Shown here piece after piece: positions 16,411 through 23,972 of a stretch of 42,915 nt of DNA (position 1 is the first letter of the stretch; every line of letters starts with the position of its first letter). Where the stretch lies: assembly GCA_902524215.1 (NCBI GenBank), contig CABZCK010000008.1, positions 1 through 42,915 on the forward strand, written 5' to 3'. Made by a program: the position numbers and the translations under genes. The notes below the pieces were generated by a model. The model saw nothing but the letters and a program-made list of their open reading frames with translations, was not told the DNA's origin and searched no databases. The DNA is from an uncultured SAR116 cluster alpha proteobacterium. Lineage in GTDB: Bacteria > Pseudomonadota > Alphaproteobacteria > Puniceispirillales > Marisalimonadaceae.

Positions 16411-17589
16411 TTAATATTTAATCTCTATTTCAATCCTTCTATTTTTTGATCTACCATTTGCATTATCATTTGAAGCTAATGGTTTTGATTCACCGTAACT
16501 TATTGCCATAAGACGATCCAAGGGTATGTCTCCAGATTTTGATATTGATTGAACTACGCTTGACGCTCTTGCGGCAGCTAAATCCCAGTTGTCTCTATAT
16601 TGTCCACCAAAAATTAATGGTACATTGTCGGTATGACCTGACACATTTATTTGTCCGGTTCCTTTTTCACTAACTTTTGCAATTTTCTTCATAATTTTTT
16701 TAGCGTTTTCTGTCAGCAGTGCAGATCCAGATCTGAATGCTCCAGCTGATCCTACTGTAATAATTACTCTATCTTTTTCTCTTTTAACATCTGTTAAACC
16801 TTGTCCAATTTCTTGTTTAAGAGCTACTTTGAATTCATCTTCAGCACTTTTAGCTTTAATTTTAATTTCTTCAGTTTTTCTTTTTTCTTCTTGTTCTTCT
16901 TTATTGATTTCGTTAATTTTATCAATTAAGGCTTTATTGTTTTGACTGGCCATTGCTATAGCTTTGATCTCATTATTTATCCCACCAATCAATACATCTG
17001 TGTCATAATTTCCAGATTTATTTCTAGCATTTTCAATAGCTGTAATAGTCTTTGAAACAACATCTTTTACATCTTTACTCTCTTCATTATTTATCTTTAC
17101 AACTACTTTATCATCAATAATTTCTGTTGTAACACTTTTGTCTAATTTCATAGATTTAAGAGCTTCTTCAAGCTTTTTTGCTTTTTCTATATTTTTTGAA
17201 CTAGATTTAGAGCTTTCTCGTTGATCTTCTTCAGATTTAAGATCTAAATTTTTTTGCTCTGTGTTAGTTGATTGTTGAGTCATATTTTTTGTAACTGAGG
17301 GTTCAGGAGAAGGACTAAAATTTAGAGCCAATACAGTAGTTCCTCTTGGTTGTTCAACAACAGGGACGACTCTTTGGATACCAAATGCATTTTTTAAACT
17401 ACCACTAATTTGTTTAAATTTAGGGACATTAAATTCAGCAAATGAAAGAATGAGAACAAAAAATGCCATTAATAAAGTTGCCATATCAGCAAAAGTTGCC
17501 ATCCACGCAGGCGCACCTTTGGGTGGACATTTAGGACACTCTTCTTCTTCTTGTTCTTCTACATTAGGATTTTCTTGTGCTTCTGCCAT
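16411..17589 (-). CDS. pomB: Flagellar motor stator protein PomB/MotB
   Basis: A 392-residue stator B subunit. The N-terminus carries CPKCPP followed by PAWMATFADMATLLMAFFVLILSF (residues about 28-51), very close to sodium-type PomB; the ion-binding aspartate is D35. A plug region with FKQISGSLKNAFGIQRVV follows. The C-terminal OmpA-like peptidoglycan-binding domain (about 270-392) shows SGHTDNVPL and NWDLAAARASSVV. The linker between them (about 100-265) is long, Lys/Glu-rich and coiled-coil-like, making it larger than PomB of Vibrio (about 315). Sodium use is inferred from similarity. It lies 16 bases after pomA. Confidence 0.92.
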   Translation of the reverse strand: MAEAQENPNVEEQEEEECPKCPPKGAPAWMATFADMATLLMAFFVLILSFAEFNVPKFKQISGSLKNAFGIQRVVPVVEQPRGTTVLALNFSPSPEPSVTKNMTQQSTNTEQKNLDLKSEEDQRESSKSSSKNIEKAKKLEEALKSMKLDKSVTTEIIDDKVVVKINNEESKDVKDVVSKTITAIENARNKSGNYDTDVLIGGINNEIKAIAMASQNNKALIDKINEINKEEQEEKRKTEEIKIKAKSAEDEFKVALKQEIGQGLTDVKREKDRVIITVGSAGAFRSGSALLTENAKKIMKKIAKVSEKGTGQINVSGHTDNVPLIFGGQYRDNWDLAAARASSVVQSISKSGDIPLDRLMAISYGESKPLASNDNANGRSKNRRIEIEIKY

Positions 17590-17605
17590 GTTAATACCTA
17601 TTCAA

Positions 17606-18370
17606 TTAAGCAGCCTCTTCTATTTTTGCTTGAAGTTTTGGTGGTAAATTCGCTATTAACTGATCAGTGATATTTCTTGGACTTTCTCCTCTTGAAATGT
17701 ATTTTAAACCCATAACAACCATTTCTCTATATAAAGCTTCATGTGCAGAGTAATTTTCTAATTTTGTGACGATTGGCATAAAAATACAGTTTGCAATCAT
17801 GGCACCATAAAGTGTTGTTAAAAGTGCAACAGCCATTGCTGGTCCAATTGCTTTTGGATCTGCCATGTTTCCTAGCATAGCAACTAATCCAATTAGAGTT
17901 CCAATCATACCCATTGCTGGTGCTAAATCTACCCATGCTTGAAAAACACTTTTCATATTATCATGGCGTCTTATCATACCTTTAACTTCTCTATTCAGTT
18001 GTTCTGTTAATTTTATTTCATCAGCTCCATCAACAAGCATTTGAAGCCCCTTTTCAAAAAATTTGTCTGGAACTTCTTGACCCTCTAGAGCCATCATACC
18101 GTCTTTTCTAGCAATTCCAGCTAATTCCGTAATTCTCGTAATTAATTCATCATGTTTTTTTGCACCTGGTAAAAAAACTTTTACTAAAGTTCCAAATGAT
18201 GCAAGAAAATCAGGTAATGTCGATCTATACATGACAGCAAAAAATGTTCCACCAATTACAATTAACATAGAAGGTGTATCGATAAATGGACCAATACCTC
18301 CTGATGAAACCATTGCGCCTGCAATCATTCCTAGTGTTCCAACTAAACCTATTAAAGATGCTATATCCAT
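17606..18370 (-). CDS. pomA: Flagellar motor stator protein PomA/MotA
   Basis: A 254-residue four-TM stator subunit, closest in pattern to PomA: start MDIASLIGLVGTLGMIAGAM, cytoplasmic loop with ELAGIARKDGMMALE and KGLQMLVDGADE, and the conserved C-terminal block DLAPAMGMIGTLIGLVAMLGNMADPKAIGPAMAVALLTTLYGAM, which contains the ion-pathway prolines. PomA-PomB converts ion flux to torque. It is the first gene of the pomA-pomB-RRF-like operon. A sigma-54-like site lies 49-64 bases upstream of the start. Confidence 0.95.
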   Translation of the reverse strand: MDIASLIGLVGTLGMIAGAMVSSGGIGPFIDTPSMLIVIGGTFFAVMYRSTLPDFLASFGTLVKVFLPGAKKHDELITRITELAGIARKDGMMALEGQEVPDKFFEKGLQMLVDGADEIKLTEQLNREVKGMIRRHDNMKSVFQAWVDLAPAMGMIGTLIGLVAMLGNMADPKAIGPAMAVALLTTLYGAMIANCIFMPIVTKLENYSAHEALYREMVVMGLKYISRGESPRNITDQLIANLPPKLQAKIEEAA

Positions 18371-18418
18371 TTTTTATTCCTCATTAAATATAAAAAACAT
18401 GATTTTAGGCATAAATTC

Positions 18419-18434
18419 TGCAAGAATAAGACCA
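18419..18434 (-). promoter_or_regulatory. Possible sigma-54 promoter before pomA
   Basis: Read on the - strand: TGGTCT, five bases, TTGCA. The invariant GG and GC are ten bases apart and the -12 box is perfect, while the -24 box departs at its last three positions. The predicted start near 18408 gives a leader of about 38 bases to the pomA ATG. It is consistent with the other sites but weaker. Confidence 0.6.
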
Positions 18435-18472
18435 AAATCAAAAAAAATTAAAAAAAACATTAAGGTTATTAT

Positions 18473-18967
18473 ATGTGTAGATTACTTTCTAGTAAATTTT
18501 TAAAGTTGATTATAGCAATATTTTTTTTATTTTTAACACCTAAATTTGTTATAGCCTCTGAATATATACCAAGAGGGTACTTTGTTATTGACTTAAAAAA
18601 CAAAATCGAATGGTTGACGTGTCCAGTAGGGATGATTTGGAAAAAGAATAGTTGTGATGGAATAGCAAAAAAATATGAGTTTAATTTTGTACCAGAAATA
18701 ATTAATATAGCTAATAGGCAATTGGAAGGTAGTTGGAGATTACCTACTAGAAAAGAGTTAGAAAGTCTAATATGTCTTAAGTGTGATAAAGTTAAAATTA
18801 ACTTAAAAATTTTTCCAAAAACACCTCCTGAGCCTTTTTGGACAAATGATAAAAATTTCTGGCAACCAAAATATAATTGGATAGTTAATTTTTTAAACGG
18901 AAACACGTTTGGGCGTTATCCAGGATATAAACCTAATTATATAAGATTAGTAAGAGATAGAAATTAA
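18473..18967 (+). CDS. Secreted DUF1566-like protein
   Basis: A 164-residue protein, divergent from pomA. A signal peptide covers about residues 1-29 (hydrophobic core LIIAIFFLFLTP, cleavage probably after VIA or nearby). The mature part has the DUF1566/Lcl pattern: YFVIDLKNKIEWLTCPVGM, then the diagnostic SWRLPTRKELESL, then a tryptophan-rich end with PFWTNDKNFW. Such domains occur in exported proteins and lectin-like tails; the function is unclear. Four cysteines in the mature part could form two disulfides. No partner genes point to a pathway. Confidence 0.7.
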   Translation: MCRLLSSKFLKLIIAIFFLFLTPKFVIASEYIPRGYFVIDLKNKIEWLTCPVGMIWKKNSCDGIAKKYEFNFVPEIINIANRQLEGSWRLPTRKELESLICLKCDKVKINLKIFPKTPPEPFWTNDKNFWQPKYNWIVNFLNGNTFGRYPGYKPNYIRLVRDRN

Positions 18968-19176
18968 TTTTTTTTATTTTTATAATACTCAAAAATTTTA
19001 AAAATTGTTATTAAAATACCAAAAATCAAAATAACATAAGCTGCATTTTCTGGGGTTACAAATTTTAGATAATGCAATTTGTCTTTTTGGATTAAAGCTA
19101 ACAAAATAAGTAAAAAGACTGAGAACAAAAAAATTCTTATTATTTTACATATTTTACATGATGTTGAAAAAAACAT
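18964..19176 (-). CDS. Small two-TM membrane protein
   Basis: A 70-residue protein, not recognised. A short N-terminus with two cysteines (SCKICK, residues 5-10) is followed by two hydrophobic segments (about 13-29 and 44-61) and a basic C-terminal tail (YYKNKKN). It converges with the DUF1566-like gene and overlaps its stop by 4 bases. Whether it is expressed cannot be judged from the sequence alone; a proper ribosome binding site is not obvious. Confidence 0.45.
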   Translation of the reverse strand: MFFSTSCKICKIIRIFLFSVFLLILLALIQKDKLHYLKFVTPENAAYVILIFGILITIFKIFEYYKNKKN

Positions 19177-19376
19177 TAAAATTTTCTTGTCAACTTAATG
19201 ACTTTTACAAATCTAAATAAAGTACAATGCTTTAACACTTTCATTATATTACATCAAATTTAAAGACTGACATAGTTTTTAATTGTCAAATTTTTGTATT
19301 AATAATTATGTCAAATTAAAGTTTTGATTTTATTATTAAATTTTTCTTTGATGAAGAAAATAAAAGGAGATTTGTA

Positions 19377-20855
19377 ATGAAAATTAATCAACAATTAAAA
19401 ATAAAGCAAAATCAATCTATAGTAATGACACCACAATTGCAGCAAGCAATCAAGCTTTTGCAACTTACTAACATTGAATTAGCCGAATATGTAGAAAATG
19501 CAAAATTAGAGAATCCTTTTATAAAAGAAGACCTCAATGTAAAAAAAATTGTAAAAAATGAACAAAAAACTTTTGATGTGTTAGAAAATACTAGAAAAAA
19601 TGAAGATCCATTAAAGATCAATAGCGATCTAGAAATGAATAACTCTTTTGACACACACATATCTGAGAGATCTTTTGAAAAAAATAAAACAACAATAAAA
19701 AATAATTTTGAATATAAAAAAACTTCTTTATCTGAAGTAATAGAGAATACCGTATCAAACAAAATTTCATTAAAAGAATATTTAACTAATCAAATAACAC
19801 TCTCTTTTAATAAAGAAGATCAATCCATTGCAATTTCCCTAATTGATTATTTACATCCAAGTGGTTGGTTAATTTATCCACTTGAAGAAATTGCTAATGA
19901 ATTAAAAAAACCTTTAAATTATCTAGAAGAAATAATTCAACAGTTGCAATGCCTTGAACCAATTGGAATTTTTGCAAAAAATTTATCAGAATGTCTAAAA
20001 ATACAACTACAAGAAAAAGGCATGTTAAATAAAACATATCAAATTTTAATCGATAACTTAACATTAATTACAAATGGAAAAATTAAAACACTTACAAAAA
20101 TGTGTGAAATAGAAAATGATAAAATTATTGAAATGGTTAAAACTATCAAAACCTTAAATCCAAAGCCAGCAGAGTATTTTAATAACGAGCCGTTGAGAAT
20201 TTCTGAACCAGATATTATCGTAACAAAAACAAATAAAGGGTGGAAAATTGATTTAAATAGATCAACTCTTCCAACAATCGACTTAGATGAAGATTACATT
20301 AGTGAAATATCTAATTTAAACCTTGTAGAGGACGATAATGATTTTACAACAAATAAAATTGGAGAAGCGAAATGGCTTCAAAAAGCAGTTGATCAAAGGA
20401 ATAAAACAATATTAAAGGTTGCATCAGTGATATTGCAAAAGCAAATAAGTTTTTTTAAGCATGGATTTAGTCATATGAAGCCACTAATTTTAAAAGATGT
20501 AGCTGATGCTATAGGTATGCATGAAAGTACGGTTTCAAGAGTAACAAATGGTAAATTAATTTTAACAGATTGGGGCTTATTATCTCTTAAAGAATTTTTT
20601 TCTGCATCAATTCCAAGTTCTGAAGAAAGTGACAAACATGCAGCTTCAGCTGTAAGGGAAGCATTGAAGAAGTTAATATCTACAGAAGTATCAAATAAAC
20701 CTCTTAGTGACGAAAAAATTGCAGATGTTTTATCAAATCAAGGGATTGACGTGGCTAGGAGAACAGTTGCTAAATATAGAGATATGTTAAGTATTCCTTC
20801 TAGTGCAGAAAGAAAAAGAAGATCAAAATTGAGTAAATTATTATCTACTGGTTGA
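19377..20855 (+). CDS. rpoN: RNA polymerase sigma-54 factor RpoN
   Basis: A 492-residue protein with the complete sigma-54 architecture. Region I (residues about 5-50) has QSIVMTPQLQQAIKLLQLTNIEL. An acidic, Asn/Lys-rich region II follows. The core-binding domain contains the LKPAEYF-like segment and the DNA-binding domain has FSHMKPLILKDVADAIGMHESTVSRVTNGK. The RpoN box ARRTVAKYRDML begins at residue 460. It is preceded by AAAGGAG and about 200 bases with no gene. The presence of rpoN, a sigma-54 activator and -24/-12 promoters in one window suggests local sigma-54 control of motility. Confidence 0.97.
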   Translation: MKINQQLKIKQNQSIVMTPQLQQAIKLLQLTNIELAEYVENAKLENPFIKEDLNVKKIVKNEQKTFDVLENTRKNEDPLKINSDLEMNNSFDTHISERSFEKNKTTIKNNFEYKKTSLSEVIENTVSNKISLKEYLTNQITLSFNKEDQSIAISLIDYLHPSGWLIYPLEEIANELKKPLNYLEEIIQQLQCLEPIGIFAKNLSECLKIQLQEKGMLNKTYQILIDNLTLITNGKIKTLTKMCEIENDKIIEMVKTIKTLNPKPAEYFNNEPLRISEPDIIVTKTNKGWKIDLNRSTLPTIDLDEDYISEISNLNLVEDDNDFTTNKIGEAKWLQKAVDQRNKTILKVASVILQKQISFFKHGFSHMKPLILKDVADAIGMHESTVSRVTNGKLILTDWGLLSLKEFFSASIPSSEESDKHAASAVREALKKLISTEVSNKPLSDEKIADVLSNQGIDVARRTVAKYRDMLSIPSSAERKRRSKLSKLLSTG

Positions 20856-20993
20856 ATTTGAATTAGCTAATATTTTTAATGGAATAATTTTTTTTTTATA
20901 AACTTTATTATTTTTATTAAAAATTTTTAAATCAATTTTGATATCGACAAGATCATTAATTTTTGAATTTTTATTTAAATTATAGAATTTCAT
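20841..20993 (-). CDS. Possible 50-residue small protein downstream of the M23 peptidase gene
   Basis: A short open frame starting with ATG at 20993, preceded 7 bases upstream by GAGGTG on the - strand. It begins MKFYNLNKNSKINDLVDIKI and ends NSNSTSR; it is Lys/Asn/Ile-rich, without a membrane segment. Its 3' end overlaps the 3' end of rpoN by 15 bases in opposite orientation. It starts 44 bases after the M23 gene stop on the same strand. The good ribosome binding site is the main support; chance is not excluded. Confidence 0.35.
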   Translation of the reverse strand: MKFYNLNKNSKINDLVDIKIDLKIFNKNNKVYKKKIIPLKILANSNSTSR

Positions 20994-21037
20994 TTTAATA
21001 CACCTCTTGAAAAAAGAGTTGCATTTTATATGCCAAA

Positions 21038-22264
21038 CTAATTTAAATCTGCAATAGATTTTAAACTATTTCTACTTAATAATTTTCTGCCAATTGAAAA
21101 GTAAATGGCAGGATCTCTAGATTTTCCATTAACTGAAATCTCATAATGTAAATGAGCGCCATCTACCCTACCAGTTCTGCCCATCTTTCCAATTACTTGA
21201 CCTTCAGAAACAATTTGTCCTTTCTTGACTAATATTTTTGCAAGATGTCCATAAGTGGTTTTAATTCCGTAATTGTGTCTAATTCTTATAACTTTACCAA
21301 ATGAACCATGATACCCAGCAAAAGTCACGACCCCATCAGCAGATACTTTGATATTTTCTTGCCATGTCCCAGCTAGATCAATGCCATGGTGGAAACGCCA
21401 TTTTTTTGTTACAGGATGTTTTCTTTTTCCATATTTACTGGTTACATAATAGTGTTCCATAGGTGGTTTAAGAGGTATAAACTCTAATGCATTTTTATAA
21501 ATTGCTAGTAAATCTAAACGTTCTCTAAATGCCATTAAAAATTTTTCTTGGTCTTTATCGTAATCTGGTTCTATCTCAATTAAATCTTTTACTTTTAGCG
21601 TTTTATTATCATTAAGAACTATATCAAGTTTACGAAATACTTTTTCCAAATTAGATAATTCATTATTTAATGATGAAATAAATCTGAAGTTAGATGCTCT
21701 TTTATCGAGCTTTGGAGGTGATATAAAAAAAGCATTATCATTGTCTTTATCTTCTATATTTATATTATCATTAGATTCATCTTTTCTTAACAAGTTCGTG
21801 TCAAAGTTTTCTGACATAGTTTTTGAATTCAAGGCTAAATTAGTTTTTTGTTTTTGATTTTTTTTAGCTTCGTTTATTGTGTATGAAAAAATCTTATCTT
21901 TAATAAAATTTTCAGAAACTATATTTTTTTTAGTTCTAAAATTAAATTCATTAGTTTGTTCTGGCAAACTAATATTCGATTCGTCGTCAATTTTAGTATT
22001 ATTCGATTTTGTTTCATCTATATTTATCTCATTCAAAACAGAATTTGATTCTATCTTATTTGAACTATTTTCTTTAATATTTGTTGTTAAGTTTGCTGAT
22101 GCTTCAGTAATAATGTCTTTTTGTGCAACGTCAATTGCAGATGAAATACCAACAATGGAATAGTAGATAATACTCGATACTCCAGCTACAATTGTTAAAG
22201 CCAAAGAAACATAGTGAGAAAGTTTAAAATGAATTTCTATAGGCCCACGTCTTGTAAAAATCAA
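21038..22264 (-). CDS. M23 family (LytM-type) membrane-anchored peptidase
   Basis: A 408-residue protein as read from TTG at 22264. A basic N-terminus (FTRRGPIEIHFKLSHY) is followed by a membrane segment at about 17-38, a long Asn/Asp/Ser-rich linker (about 50-220), and a C-terminal M23 domain (about 280-395). The domain shows HHGIDLAG, YGHLAKI and the GAHLHYEI motif: His and Asp zinc ligands plus the catalytic HxH, so it is probably active. Such enzymes cut peptidoglycan cross-links. The true start is uncertain: the frame stays open for another 40 codons up to the stop of the preceding gene, with conserved-looking basic sequence (KKGIRFGDLFTKPKVGL) but no ATG, GTG or TTG. The divergent bactofilin genes suggest a joint role in local wall shaping. 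Confidence 0.8.
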   Translation of the reverse strand: MIFTRRGPIEIHFKLSHYVSLALTIVAGVSSIIYYSIVGISSAIDVAQKDIITEASANLTTNIKENSSNKIESNSVLNEINIDETKSNNTKIDDESNISLPEQTNEFNFRTKKNIVSENFIKDKIFSYTINEAKKNQKQKTNLALNSKTMSENFDTNLLRKDESNDNINIEDKDNDNAFFISPPKLDKRASNFRFISSLNNELSNLEKVFRKLDIVLNDNKTLKVKDLIEIEPDYDKDQEKFLMAFRERLDLLAIYKNALEFIPLKPPMEHYYVTSKYGKRKHPVTKKWRFHHGIDLAGTWQENIKVSADGVVTFAGYHGSFGKVIRIRHNYGIKTTYGHLAKILVKKGQIVSEGQVIGKMGRTGRVDGAHLHYEISVNGKSRDPAIYFSIGRKLLSRNSLKSIADLN

Positions 22265-22384
22265 AAATCTACGTTCTGATAATAATCCAACCTTAGGCTT
22301 TGTAAAAAGGTCACCAAATCTTATACCTTTTTTGACAGGAGGAAGTTTTTTACTAAGTTTTTTAATTGTTGATTGATTCAGTTT

Positions 22385-22726
22385 CTACTCCAACACGTTC
22401 AGTAATAGCATAAATATTCCTATATTTGAAAATACTTGTAATACCATTAGAAAGACTAAAACTTTAGAAGAAATTGGGTTTTTAACTGATAATTGAACTG
22501 AGGGAAATTCTTTATTATCTTTTTTTAAAGTTTCTGATTTGGGTAAACTATTGTTTTCATTGAATTTAATTTCATTTTTTTGATGATCATTTACCTCATT
22601 TTGTAAATTGCTAAATTCTTTTTTTTCGTCATTATTTACCTCATAAATATCGCTTTTATGATCATCTTCAAATTTGATTCGCATCTTTTCTATTCTCTCT
22701 CGAATATCAATTATTTGTTCTGCCAT
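22385..22726 (-). CDS. One-pass membrane protein upstream of the M23 peptidase
   Basis: A 113-residue protein, not recognised. Residues 1-83 are charged and mostly helical or disordered (start MAEQIIDIRERIEKMRIKFE), with one C-terminal membrane segment at about 88-111 (VLVFLMVLQVFSNIGIFMLLL). This suggests a tail-anchored protein with a cytoplasmic N-terminal part. It is the first gene of the M23 operon; its stop TAG is directly followed, in the same frame, by the open region leading into the peptidase. A sigma-54-like site lies 40-55 bases upstream of its start. It could link bactofilin polymers to the membrane, which is only speculation. Confidence 0.6.
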   Translation of the reverse strand: MAEQIIDIRERIEKMRIKFEDDHKSDIYEVNNDEKKEFSNLQNEVNDHQKNEIKFNENNSLPKSETLKKDNKEFPSVQLSVKNPISSKVLVFLMVLQVFSNIGIFMLLLNVLE

Positions 22727-22753
22727 ATTAATAATCCTGTAATTACCGATACT

Positions 22754-22769
22754 TGGCTTGCTTATTGCA
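22754..22769 (+). promoter_or_regulatory. Sigma-54 promoter before the bactofilin genes
   Basis: TGGCTT, five bases, TTGCA: GG and GC ten bases apart, -12 box perfect, -24 box with two mismatches at its end. Expected start near 22780 would leave a leader of about 90 bases to the first bactofilin ATG at 22874. It overlaps a weaker site facing the other way. Confidence 0.7.
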
Positions 22770-22781
22770 CTATTTATACCA
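22766..22781 (-). promoter_or_regulatory. Possible sigma-54 promoter before the M23 operon
   Basis: On the - strand: TGGTAT, five bases, GTGCA. GG and GC are ten bases apart, with one mismatch in the -12 box. Expected start near 22755, about 29 bases before the ATG at 22726. Its -12 box overlaps that of the bactofilin promoter. Confidence 0.4.
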
Positions 22782-22873
22782 AAATTTATTGTATTATAAT
22801 AAAAACAACTATAGTTTATTATGAATTCAATTAATTATATACTAAAACTTTTATTAAGATTAGGAAAAGTAGA

Positions 22874-23206
22874 ATGGCAAATAAAACGGATGGTGAAGTA
22901 GAAAAATCAATTATATCCTCTGATATGAAGATAAAAGGTAAAATAACAGCTTCTGGAGGACTTGTGTTACTTGGAAATGTTGTTGGTGACATCAAATGTA
23001 ATAGTCTATCGATAGAAGAGTCGGGAGTTTTGAAAGGAAATATTGATGCAGAGTTGGTATCAATTGCTGGAAAATTTGATGGTCAAGTTTTATCAGAGGT
23101 TGTCTCAATTCGTTCAACTGGTTCTGTAAATGGTGAGGTATCATATGACAATATATCTATCGAAGAAGGTGCTAAAGTTGAAGCTCAGTTGGGTAAAAAG
23201 AAATAA
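22874..23206 (+). CDS. Bactofilin (first of three)
   Basis: A 110-residue bactofilin: a short N-terminal tail, then a right-handed beta-helix built from repeats such as GKITASGGLVLLGNVVGDIKC, SLSIEESGVLKGNIDAE, VSIAGKFDGQV and VSIRSTGSVNGEVSYDNISIEEGAKVEAQL. Bactofilins polymerise without nucleotides into cytoskeletal filaments that place wall enzymes or other proteins. Length is typical of the minimal family. It has a sigma-54-like promoter upstream and is followed by two more copies that differ in sequence. Confidence 0.92.
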   Translation: MANKTDGEVEKSIISSDMKIKGKITASGGLVLLGNVVGDIKCNSLSIEESGVLKGNIDAELVSIAGKFDGQVLSEVVSIRSTGSVNGEVSYDNISIEEGAKVEAQLGKKK

Positions 23207-23237
23207 TAAATAAAATTAAATATTAGAGGGTATTATT

Positions 23238-23612
23238 ATGGCAGACAAACAAGCAGTTTTAGGAAATGGAGCAAAATTTACAGGAAAAATTACTAATGCT
23301 AAGTCAATTGAAATTAATGGTGTTGTTCAAGCTGACTTGGTTACTGAAAAAGTAACAATTGGAAATACTGGTAATTTCAAAGGTGCAGTTAAATCGGATC
23401 TAGTTGTTATTGCTGGTGAGTATGAAGGGAAAATGAAAGCTGACAGTATTTGGCTAACTGAAAGTTCCAGAATTAGTGGTGAGATACATTACAAATCTTT
23501 GCAAATGGACAGAGGTGCAGCCCTTAACTGTCGTGTGGTTCACAATTGGGACAAGAAAGATCAAGCAAAAAAGCAAGAACAAACCGAAGAAACACAAAAC
23601 GCCAAAGAATAG
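23238..23612 (+). CDS. Bactofilin (second of three)
   Basis: A 124-residue bactofilin. Beta-helix repeats cover about residues 10-100 (GAKFTGKITNAKSIEINGVVQADLV, VTIGNTGNFKGAVKSDLVVIAGEYEGKMKADSI). It ends with a polar Lys/Gln/Glu tail (about 105-124) that the other two lack. The tail might bind a partner. It starts 31 bases after the first copy behind a GAGGG-type ribosome binding site. The three copies have diverged strongly, which argues for different positions in a mixed filament and against a recent duplication. Confidence 0.92.
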   Translation: MADKQAVLGNGAKFTGKITNAKSIEINGVVQADLVTEKVTIGNTGNFKGAVKSDLVVIAGEYEGKMKADSIWLTESSRISGEIHYKSLQMDRGAALNCRVVHNWDKKDQAKKQEQTEETQNAKE

Positions 23613-23656
23613 TGAAATATTATTTAAAAATGAATATAAATTAAAATAGGTGAAAA

Positions 23657-23971
23657 ATGAGTGAAACAACATACATATCAGAAGAATTAGTTATGGAGGG
23701 TACATTAGACTCCTCTGGATCAGCAGTTGTAATTGCTGGAAGATTTAAAGGAGAACTAAGAGCCAAAGACGTATTGTTAGAATCTAATAGTGTGTTTGAT
23801 GGTAATTTAATTGCAGATAAAGTTACTTTAGGCGGACTTGTTAAAGGAGAGGTTGCGGCAAATACTCTTAACGTGTCAAGTAGTGCAAGAGTTGAAGGAA
23901 ACTTAAAAACAAATTCCTTATCAATTGATCTAGGTGCAGAAGTAGCAGGAAATATCAGTAGGATATCTTAA
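23657..23971 (+). CDS. Bactofilin (third of three)
   Basis: A 104-residue bactofilin with a very short N-terminus (MSETTYISEELVMEG) and beta-helix repeats (TLDSSGSAVVIAGRFKGEL, VLLESNSVFDGNLIADKVTLGGLVKGEV, LNVSSSARVEGNL). It ends without a tail at GAEVAGNISRIS. It closes the bactofilin operon and converges with a small - strand gene whose stop is 1 base away. Confidence 0.92.
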   Translation: MSETTYISEELVMEGTLDSSGSAVVIAGRFKGELRAKDVLLESNSVFDGNLIADKVTLGGLVKGEVAANTLNVSSSARVEGNLKTNSLSIDLGAEVAGNISRIS

Positions 23972-23972
23972 G

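Noticed and set aside
18469..18906. Open frame of 145 codons on the - strand opposite the DUF1566-like gene
   Set aside because: It is antisense to a gene with a signal peptide and a recognisable motif, and shows no family signature of its own.
19177..19376. Repeated TGTCAA motifs upstream of rpoN as operator sites
   Set aside because: The copies differ in spacing and orientation, and the region holds no clear promoter; too little to support a call.
22727..22873. CtrA-type TTAA-N7-TTAA sites in the bactofilin upstream region
   Set aside because: TTAA is very common in this AT-rich sequence and no pair had correct spacing together with flanking conservation.
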